64,000 nt of DNA from assembly GCA_934045075.1 (NCBI GenBank), contig OW203749.1:4175804-4239803 (forward strand), in the 5' to 3' direction. The notes beneath the pieces are model-generated. The model searched no databases and was not told where the DNA came from. It worked only from the letters and a program-made list of their open reading frames with translations. Of this stretch, positions 1 to 9,400 are shown in pieces (the first letter of the stretch is position 1; each line of letters opens with the position of its first letter). The DNA is from Yponomeuta sedellus. Its lineage: Eukaryota; Arthropoda; Insecta; Lepidoptera; Yponomeutidae. A program made the position numbers and the translations under genes.

Positions 1-1151
1 ATTACGTCTACTTAATTTTCGAAGTAAAAAAACTGTTATAAACTATTTTCTTTCTATTAGTGCCATATGTTTTTAAATTACAGTTACGACTTCGGTGTCA
101 CTCTATATCATATCTCATATTTGCATATGGAACGGAAATTTGCTTAGAGAAAGATAGAACATAAGGGGAAATCTAAAATCGTAAAAATTAGAACATTGCG
201 CCTCCGTGGCAATAAAAAAGGGTTACCACCTTAGTATGCATTGCTGGTGTGAACAACACAGCGCAAGCGAAACCAGTTTTCAGTTAGCACCGTTTAATTT
301 TTTCTTGGCACCCGGAAAATTACATTATACTTATATATAATAAACTTATAAATAATACAATCATAATAATTTTTCGATACAATCGTTTTTTTTTTCTTGA
401 AAATACCCCCAATGGAACGAGGCGACGTACGAATTTAAAGGTGCGTTCGTTTAATTTAAGATTATTATTGTGACCTGAGAAACTTACCTCCGATGTACAG
501 CGATATCCGGAGATATACTACTGCCCGACAAATTCGACTTTACTTCGACTTCGCGACGTATTTCAAGACGTCGAAGTAAGTTTTGTCACATTAATAAATA
601 ATTAAAAGAAAATTGCAAATAATTTTAACAGATAAAGAAAACAAAATTGCCACGCCACAATTTTCTTTTAATTATTAATTTAATTGACATACTTTCTCCA
701 GCGCAATTTTGTTTTAACAATGTTTTGGTGTGACAACATTGCTTCACCGCAATTTTCTTTTAATTATTTTCAACACGATGTGTTTTGTTCAAGTGCTCTG
801 TCGGGCTATAGACTACACACACAGTACTGATAATTATTTGCTATTTTTATTAAATACCGTAAAACGAGGTTATTAGAAACTGGAGTATGGATTGAAACGA
901 AATGTGGAAAACTGTTTTTCGTCACATATTTCCCACTGAACTTATACGAGTAACTCAAGGACGTCTCTTGGCAAATGTGTCTCATGGAGTATGAATAGAA
1001 ATAAATATGTTTCTAGACAAACCCCAGTGTATAATCACTTCGTTTCACTGTAAGTTTACTTGAGGCTTCAAAGAGGTGCTGTATAATATTATGATATTAC
1101 GAGTGTTGCGAAAAAGTGCCGGTAAAAATAATGGGGAATAAGAAACACACT
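1..1151. other. AT-rich stretch without a recognised gene
   Basis: I see no coding region with recognisable domains. A short inverted pair (CCCGACA near 526 and TGTCGGG near 800) encloses repeated TTTTAATTATT and CAATTTT blocks and may be an old MITE, but the ends are too short to be sure. Confidence 0.4.
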
Positions 1152-1524
1152 AATTGATCACGTCAATTTTCAAGATAGTATGACTGATATTATGAAAATA
1201 TATTTTGCTTTGTACCTACTAAATTATTTCTTTGCACTAAAGATACTGCAGATTTTTCGTACTTAAGACATTTATTGATCACCTTGATTTTCAAGATAGT
1301 ATGACGGATATTATAAAAATATATTTCTAATTTAAAACTTTCTTTGTACTAAATTATTTATTTGCACTAAAGACACTGCAGATTTTTCATTACTTAAAAC
1401 ATTTATTGATCACGTCAATTTATAGTATGACAGATATTATAAAAATATATTTCTAATTTAAAACTTTCTTTGTACTAAATTATTTATTTGCACTAAAGAA
1501 AATGCAGATTTATCATTACTCACG
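1152..1524. repeat. Three-copy tandem repeat, about 120-130 bp unit
   Basis: Units begin at about 1152, 1273 and 1404 with ATTGATCACGTCAATTT or a close variant. Each continues through a TAGTATGAC..GATATTAT block and ends near GCACTAAAGA..CTGCAGATTT. The second and third units are the most alike. No coding potential is seen. Confidence 0.85.
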
Positions 1525-3054
1525 CCACATGGTGTGCTTACACCTTAAAGACAGTGACTCGTTGTGATCGTGTGTACCTACTAGCTTTATTTAAAGAAGA
1601 AAAACAAAACTACGTTTGTACGAGAATTCTCTCTAGTGATTCTTCATTCAAATCTTAATTGAAAAATGTCATTCCTTTTATGTTCGTAGTTAGCCCTTTC
1701 ATACATTAATCACGTTGTATATAATCCCCTAAAAATAATACACTGCCTTTTTGAAGTACTCTGAGTACCTATAAGTCTGTAAATGATTAATTTATTAGAT
1801 GTAAACAAACTGTCAATAAAAATTGCTAATGTATGTTAAAAACTGTCGTATTTGAAAGGAGTTCGCTTTAATTTCTTAGATCTAAACAAACTGTGAATAA
1901 AAATAGCTTAAGTATGTTAAAGACTTACGCATTTGAAAGGAGTAGGATAGAACTAATTGAAGCTAAATATATCGATTTTTACGGTACATTTAGCTTCAAT
2001 TTTTAAACTTAATTCACCTGGATCAATTCACATAAGTGCAGCAGATCTATAAATCTTTCAGTCAAATTGAACAAATTGCTGTAGAAATTCAATTAAAAAG
2101 ATCTAATGTTAATTTTCATACGCCCAAAACGTTAACAACGGTCGTGATGTCAAGAAGTTAGAACAATTGACGGCTTAGCCTCTTACTTTGTTTGTTTACT
2201 AACTATGTGACGTCACGATAGAGGGATACTTGACCTCTCCAGTTTTGACCTTGAAAATAACAAAAGATAAATATCGTCGTTGATGTCAATTAAACAAAAC
2301 CCTTTTTTAATCTAAATTAAAGGAATCTTAATTTAAGTGCAAGTTTTAATTTTTTTTTTTTTAATTTAATTTTTATTTAATTTAATGAAAAAACGTAAAT
2401 ATTTTTTTGACATGACATTTTACAATGTCAACGACGACAACTGTTATTTTCAAGGGGGTGAAAACATGATTGCTGAGGTTGTCATGAAAAATTTTGCTTG
2501 ACCTTTTAGGTACTTGGTTATTGTAATTTTTGAGCCTAAAATATATATATAATATTTTTGTTTCTTGTAGAACTATTATTAACAACTTAAGATATGTTTA
2601 GAAAAAGGTTCCAAATTGTATTGTTCTAAGATATATTGGTACAGAGTGATGGTAATAGGTAGTTGTGAAAGTGGATCAGATGGATTTCAGAATTTTTGTT
2701 ATGTGATTTGAATCCTGTAATGAGTATTGTTTTGTGATAACTTTGTTTTAGTTGCGTAAGTAATTTATCGTATAATTCATATCTAGTACATAAGTAATGT
2801 TTAAATAATTGCGATTCCAAAGTACTTAACGATGAAAAACGATGTTAATTTATAAGCAGTAATATTAAAAAGTATTCATTTCAAAATGATTCTGGAGGTT
2901 TTTAATTTATTCTCTAGTGTCGTGTGACTACAGTTTTAATTAAAAAACTGAAAAAATAATAAAGAAAGATCATACTCAAGAAAGACCTTTATTATTTTCC
3001 CAAGTTTCATCAACATGACCAAATTTTTGAACTAAAACTTTCGTAAGCACAACA
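1525..3054. other. AT-rich non-coding stretch with a two-copy repeat
   Basis: Positions 1796-1862 and 1877-1943 are two adjacent copies of an 81-bp unit containing AAACAAACTG and ATTTGAAAGGAGT. A hairpin (TTGAAGCTAAAT near 1957, ATTTAGCTTCAA near 1990) follows. The small reading frames at 2382-2820 resemble no known family and are probably chance. Confidence 0.5.
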
Positions 3055-3056
3055 CG

Positions 3057-3570
3057 TTGTAGACTTTTAGTCCGGATCTACATACGGGTGTTTTTTATCG
3101 GAAGGGTCCGACCAGAGTGCTTAGTGCGAGTTTGACAGACCCAATCGCATAACTTTACTACCGCGAGCATTGAGTGTGAGTGAGTATGAGTAAATTAACC
3201 GTTCGAACTGGCAAAACGCTGTCACAGTACAACTCGCACTCGCGTTTATTCGTGTTTTGGCTGGTAAACGTGTTCAATTCTCAACGTAAACCATTAAAAC
3301 TCGTACTCAGCAATTTTATTTTCCATACTTGTCGCTAGGTGGCGCTTCCTCGATGCCATAGAAATATGAGTTTACGTTAACGCGATCGAGTGGTTAAAAA
3401 ACTCGCACTAAGCACTCTGGTTTCGCTTCGATTCGCAGAGCTTACCTAATCATGGTGAGCAGAGACGGCGCTCGTCTCGTCGGTTGCTCGTCTCACACAC
3501 ACAGTGTGTGAGACCGACCGACAGTGTGTATAACAACACCCGTAAGTAGATCCGGACTAAAAGTCTACAA
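3057..3570. mobile_element. MITE family H, full copy with nested MITE G
   Basis: Both ends carry the inverted repeat GTAGACTTTTAGTCCGGAT followed by TAC..TACGGGTGTT. A second, uninterrupted copy lies at 61923-62091 and shares the flank AACTTTCGTAAGCACAACAC, so the family is real. This copy is about 340 bp longer because another MITE (3114-3418) sits inside it. There is no coding capacity and the superfamily was not determined. Confidence 0.8.
3114..3418. mobile_element. MITE family G nested in MITE H
   Basis: The ends are AGAGTGCTTAGTGCGAGTTT and its near-exact inverse. The body contains TTCGAACTGG and TCGCTAGGTGGCGCTTCC. Related copies are at 5379-5654 (same orientation) and 28471-28772 (opposite). 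Comparison with the empty H copy near 61980 places the insertion between GTCCGACCAG and GTTTCGCT. Confidence 0.8.
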
Positions 3571-3589
3571 CAACCAATTTAATATTGGA

Positions 3590-3750
3590 CCGCCCTTTTA
3601 AAAAAATAATATTTAACTAGCGGACCCAACAGACGTACGACAGTCTTGCATGCAGCGGCATCTGCCGGGCTGATTTCTGAATCTAAACCATTCAGGACGC
3701 CACCCATTCGCATACAAAAAATTGCTCAAATCTGTCCATCCGTTAAGGAG

Positions 3751-3782
<32 letters not shown>
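3590..3782. repeat. Interspersed repeat ending in (TA)n
   Basis: A block containing CTAGCGGACCCAACAGACGT and a CTGTCCATCCGTTAAGGAGT segment runs into about 16 TA units (3751-3782). It looks like the end of an old interspersed repeat. Confidence 0.5.
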
Positions 3783-3787
<5 letters not shown>

Positions 3788-4426
3788 AATGTTGCATTGA
3801 GAAGTCTTAAACGGTTAAAACTAGTTTTGACTGTTAAATTTAGTCAAAACTAGTTATCTGCAGAAAAATAAAGTAAAATTCTTATATGTATCCAACAATG
3901 TAGAGTTGGTTTTCGGTCTTACATGTTCAACCTAACACGCTCCTTCGGGCTCTATTACGCCCCAAGCGCTTCGTCTCACCTATATTTTTGGTGTCGCAGA
4001 ATGAGAATGTTACCGACCAGAAGCTTGACAAAAGTACTTTTGACTGATTTTAGCAGTCAAAACTAGTTTTGACTGTGACATATAATAAGGATAAAATCTG
4101 CTGGATATGATAAGTCACTGACATATCATATACGTGACGTCACTGACTGAGGCATGATATGAAAAAATATGCATACAAATTGAGAATCTACTCCTTTTCT
4201 TGAAATCGGTTAAAAATTATATAAATATTTTGTTGAACAACTTTATTTATTGATACAATAAATTCTTATACACACAAACCCTTACAATATATTAAAGAAA
4301 AATATCAAATATTGTTAATTAGTGATTGTATTGAATACGCACATAGTGCACGGGAGATTAATATAAATCTTAGATTGAATATGACATTTTCTTTGACGAG
4401 CTAAGTTTGTAAAACTTTGACTTATT
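3783..4426. other. Non-coding stretch with CAAAACTAGTTTTGAC palindromes
   Basis: The self-complementary motif TCAAAACTAGTTTTGACT occurs near 4055, with partial forms near 3822 and 3845. It may mark the ends of a degraded inverted-repeat element. No gene is visible. Confidence 0.4.
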
Positions 4427-4951
4427 ATTATTACAGTTATATTCTTTTTAATGCACTAACCCGTGCTAAGGACAATTTTAAAAAACCTATTTAGAGGCTA
4501 AAAATTTCATTGATAAGTTGCCCATTAGCTCAGTTAGGAGAGCGCTGGCACGGTTAGCCAGAGGTCGCGGGTTCGAGTCCCGGCATAGGTGGAATTTCTA
4601 AATATGATTTTAAAATTGTCCTTAGCACGGGTTAGTGCATTAAAAATAATATAATATGTGGTTACAGCGATATTATTCCGACGTAAAACCTAACTGTAAA
4701 GTAGGTACTCGGGGCTGCAAGTGATGCAAATTACTTCCGCCAGATGTTGCTGCCTGTACGTAATACAGAGAGAGTATTATGTTATATGTGCAGAGAGTAT
4801 TGTAGAGGTTCGAAATTTCACTCATGCCGGTGAGTCGCCCATTAGCTCTGCTGGGAGAGCGCTGGTACGGTTAGCCAGAGGTCGCGGGTTCGAGTCCCGG
4901 CATGGGTGGAATTTTTAGCCTCTAAATAGGTTTTTAAAATTATTACAGTTA
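4427..4951 (-). mobile_element. Family D tRNA-containing retroposon, 13-bp target duplication
   Basis: The unit 4440-4938 lies between exact copies of ATTATTACAGTTA (4427-4439 and 4939-4951). It holds two tRNA-like cores on the plus strand (4519-4591 and 4836-4908), each with a perfect A box (TAGCTCAGTTGG-like) and B box (GGTTCGAGTCC), and an anticodon stem CTGGC/GCCAG with loop ACGGTTA. The left end is the inverted complement of the tail that follows the first core (CACGGGTTAGTGCATT). The A/T-rich end on the left suggests reverse transcription primed there, so I assign the minus strand. These are not true tRNA genes: loop position 33 is C, and the core is embedded in a repeat. Confidence 0.85.
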
Positions 4952-5378
4952 CTTTATTTTTAAAAAATACTTCAGTGTTTGGTCCATATGTTGATTGACA
5001 AAGGCTGTTTAAAATAACATCAGTAACTTATGAGAAAATGAACTGACAGAAATAACGCTATTACAATTTCTATGTAATTTAATTTTTTCATCGCTGTATG
5101 TGCTCAATTTTAACTGTCAACAGTTAAAATTTAACAGCTCCTTATAAAAAAAATATCGTTTGTCATTTGACGCTTTGTTATCTAAAACATATCAGATTGG
5201 GGTTCTATTACGTAAATATCCACTGAGATGAGTGACGTTGATTGTTACTTTCTACGAGTATATAGACTTGGGCAAAGTGTGTCCTTAGAGGGAGTTGTTA
5301 TATCTCTCAACTCAGTACGGTAGTCATCTCCTACTTTATCCAGCTCACACACAATGCGTCAATGAGATCAACGTCGTC

Positions 5379-5654
5379 AGAGTGCTTAGTGCGAGTTTGA
5401 CAGATCCAATCGAATAACTTTACTACCGCGTTAATCGAGCATCGAGTAGTGAGTATGAGCAAGTTAACCGTTCGAACTGGTCAAACGCTGTCACAGTACA
5501 ACTCGCACTCGCGTTTTTTCGTGTTTTGGCTGGTAAACGAGTTCACTTCTCAACGTAAACCATTACAACTCGCACTCAGCAATTTTAATTTCCATACTTG
5601 TCGCTAGGGGGCGCTTCCTCGATGCCATACATATAAACTCGCACTCAGCACTCA
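5379..5654. mobile_element. MITE family G copy
   Basis: It begins AGAGTGCTTAGTGCGAGTTT and shares the G body (TTCGAACTGG, TCGCTAGGGGGCGCTTCC). The right inverted end is degraded to ACTCGCACTCAGCACTC. Confidence 0.75.
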
Positions 5655-6301
5655 GAGTGCTGACATCGGTTACATTCGACCTCATTTCTCGTCGTAACCA
5701 ACGAGCGATGAGAGAAAGTTCACCAAAAAAAACGTGTGATCTGGATAAAGTAGGGAATAGGTAGACTAGACTGACTCACCAGTTGTGTGTCTTGTTTCCA
5801 CACGCACTTAGTTGATTGGACGTCGTATGAGCTAGGACACAAATGGTGAGCGAGATATGATAGAGATATAGTGTGTCTCGGTGAACAAAGATATGAGATA
5901 TAACAACTCCCAACAAGGACACACCGCCAACTAGTCTAGTTGACGTTATTAGCAGTGTTGCCAGAGCCAGCACGTCAAAAGTTACACGAGCAAAGTCAAA
6001 AAGACACTAAATGTATCCAAAAGTTACAATTTCTTTCCAAATATTTTTCCTGTGATGTTCAACCACTTCAATGTTAGATTAAATGCTTTTGAATCCCCAT
6101 TTTTATAGAAACTTGAAAAATGAAAAATACGAATTGAATGAATTTTTCCGCAATCTGTTACAGGCCTATACTTCAAAAAGTTACAAATTATGGCATGTCA
6201 CTAAAGGTTACAAAGGGGGGAGGGGGGGGGGGTCAAATGTTACAAAGTTTGTGACAAAAATCACAAAATGGCAACGCTGGTTATTTAGCTTCGGGCGTCA
6301 G
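5655..6301. other. Region downstream of the SERAC1-like stop; no gene seen
   Basis: It contains an AT-rich stretch with a poly-G run (about 6218-6233) and repeated AGTTACAAA words. It includes the 3' untranslated region of the minus-strand gene ending at 6302. No clear AATAAA was found in the first 100 bases after the stop. Confidence 0.4.
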
Positions 6302-6444
6302 TCACAAAGAGTTCCAGCGCCATCTATCCAAAGCCGCGTGTATTAGATTAAGCAGCTCCTTATATAGTATACAGGAACGACTGGATGGCTTGCAGATCTC
6401 CCGGTGGTCCACAGATATTCCGCACAGCGCGCCGATCCCAGCGT
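6302..6444 (-). CDS. SERAC1: SERAC1-like terminal coding exon
   Basis: The acceptor TTCACCACAG lies at 6454-6445 on the minus strand. The first two bases complete the Asp of VESAD, then 46 codons and TGA follow. The frame contains AGIGAL, VDHREICKP and ILYKELLNLI, matching the conserved SERAC1 C-terminus (VESAD..GIG..H..ICKP..LY). The phase fits the donor at 7488-7487 exactly. The exon is too short to stand out as an open frame by itself. Confidence 0.9.
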
Positions 6445-9400
6445 CTGTGGTGAAGAGTTTTGCTTTTCAAACATGAGTTAGTTAGACCTGACCCTCCAGT
6501 CTAATCGTTCGTTATCAGCCCTTGTATGTCCCCACTGCTGGGGCACGGGTCTCTTCCTGCATCGCAGGCAGGATAGGCCATACTCCACCACGGGGGCCTA
6601 GTCCGGGTTCGTGGAGGATTGTAAGACACTGGCGGGCCTTACTGTCAGAAGTTATCAAGCCGCCTATAACGGCTCTGACATGGCTTAACGACTGCCATTT
6701 TAATGACAGCCGGCACCAACGGCTCAACGCGCCTTGCGAAGCACGGAACAGTCTAATGCTTACATAGTTTTTCATTAGAATGAAATAAGGACGACAATGG
6801 TTGATGCCTGAATTTGGTAGTCTACAAAGAAATAGCAGTACAATATCATTCTAGGGGCATCTTCTTCTTCATGCTATATTATGTCGTCCACTGCTGGACA
6901 TAGCCCTCCCCTAATAAGCGCCATAGCGCCCTGTCTTCAGCTTGCCGCATCCAGCATCTGCCGGCAGTTTTTCGCAGATCGTCATCCCACCTGGTCGGAG
7001 GGCGTCCTACACTACGTTTGCCGAATCGCGGTCGCGGTGAGTGGAGACTCAAGAACACGTTTACTCTAACGGTTGTCGGTTCTTTGCGAGATACGGCCAG
7101 CGCACTGCCACTCTGAGCTATGTCTATAACTTTGGTTCTCTGTCGGATGCATTCGTTACGAATCCTATCCTTCAGATACACTCCGAGCATATTCCAGGGG
7201 CATAGGTAACCAGCGCAAATTAAATAGACATCTCACGCGAAGAAGGTAGAATCGCGCGAGGCGCCGAGTTAAGTAGCACGGGTTATACAATACGATTGGT
7301 TACAAGTTACCGATAGTGTGAATGATACGACCATTACTGTGGTTCTATCTATTCTGTAAGTATCCACTGAGTTGGGTGACGTGGATTTTTACTTTTTTAA
7401 GCTACTCCATCATAGGTAGTACCATGACCTTACCATACCAAGATCTGTGGTTTAAATGTATATTAAGCTTTAAGAAGAAGGTTCTCACCAGCAGACTCGA
7501 CGCTAACTATCCTCAGCCACAGCACAGCCATCAGAGTTCTGTTGGTCTCCACGAGGCTCCGCACCACGGGCTTGGAGGATTCCGTCGCGCGCAGCCATCT
7601 CTCCTGCAGAGAGAGAACTAGGGTGTTGTCTGGAAGTAGACGAAATTGGAGAGTCAGCTGATGCCATGAGAGGGTTCTTAAAGCCCGCAGTACACAATGG
7701 CCCATGCTGGCCCACCTAACCTAACTACAAAGTAGGTAGTCGGGGCTGTAAGTGATGCAATTTACTTTACCCAGATGTCGCTGCCTGTACGTAATACAGA
7801 GAATAGTGTAAAGAGGTTCGAAATTTCACTGATGCCGGTGAGTCGCCCATTAGCTAAATTGGAAGAGCGCTGGCACGGATAGCCAGAGGTCGCGGGTTCG
7901 AATCCCGGCATGGGTGGAATTTTTAGCCTTTAAATAGGTTTTTAAAATACCTATAGGTACTTATGCATACAAGGCAAACACAACACATTACCTACCCTTC
8001 TTCAAAACCATACATAAACACACACACAAAATCACACTCTCTCTCTCACACACACTTTAATTAGTTAAAATTATTTATTTAAAAATAATAATAAAATAGT
8101 AAATTTATTTATTTCCGAAATCAATTAAATATTTTGAATTGGAAAGTGGATGATTGTGTCTTGGAACTCTCACATTACTTAATACCTACTTTCAAATTAT
8201 ATTAACAGCATGCATGTATTTAAGTCATTGTTAAACATAGTACAGTCTATACTATTTTTATTTTTAATGCACTAACCCGTGCTAAGGAACAAATTTAAAA
8301 ACCTATTTAGAGGCTAAAAATTTTCACCCATGCCGGGATAGTACAGTCTATTTATTCTTACTTGTCCAATTAAGTTATTTAACCTTAAAATTAAGATTAG
8401 ATGCCTAAACTAGACATTTTCTCGCAAATTCATGAACTATCATGAACTATGTTTATAAAATTCGCAGCGTGTTATCCAAAAGAGTGTTCCAACTTACTTC
8501 ATTTATGGAAATATGGCAGTTTTGGACTAAAAAGTTACAGTTTACGGGTAGAATCTTGTTTACTAAATTGGACAAGTAAGAATAAATAGACTGAAGTATA
8601 CCTAGGCATGTTTGTCTAAATTCATGTGTTGAAAGAGCGGGGCTTCCTGGCACAGGTCACACAGGTGTCTATACACTTAAGGGTGGTATTACACTTATCA
8701 AATATCTTTGTCCAATGTACGATTTGATCAAAGAAATTGGAAGAAATTGGACGACTTTATCAAATGTCTTGGAAACACCGATATTTGATCAAATATTAAT
8801 GACACTTAAATCAAAAAGGCTGCAAACAAGTTAATGACACTTAAATCAAAATGGCTACAAACAAGATATCGTAGACGATTCCAATGACAAAATTTTTAAT
8901 AAATACTTTTTTTTTGTTTTGACTTTTGGTTTTTCATTAATAACATAACGATAATAATAGCACCACTTAGGACGCAATAGCAGCAGATGAAGACGCTCCA
9001 CGTTCCTCCATTTTCTTAAAACTATGCAAAAAATATTGGACACAGTTATTGGACAAGTGGAATGGGCTTACCTCAAAGAAATTTTATAAAATATTTGACA
9101 GCAAAATTGGACAAAGATATTTGATAAGTGTAATATCACCCTAATAGGAAGTCCCCACCAGTGTTAAATTAATGTTAATTAGAAACGAAATATACTTAAT
9201 ATATTTTTTTATTACTATTTTTTTAGGGCTCTACCACAGTTGGGTAATTAAAGTGCAAAAATATCTGTAAACTAACCTTTGCTGATCTCCAGAAGCTCTA
9301 TACTTCTCGCAGTGATTGGCGTTTTGATATCAGCCAACGGCGATCCTCTATGGGGTACCGAGTAGAACATAAACCCGGTACTTTTGGTCCAAAGACTGGA

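Noticed and set aside
4519..4908. tRNA genes (several good cloverleafs with A and B boxes)
   Set aside because: The cores sit inside a repeated family with common leader and tail, have C instead of T at loop position 33, and two differ in the anticodon. They are SINE-type sequences, not host tRNA genes.
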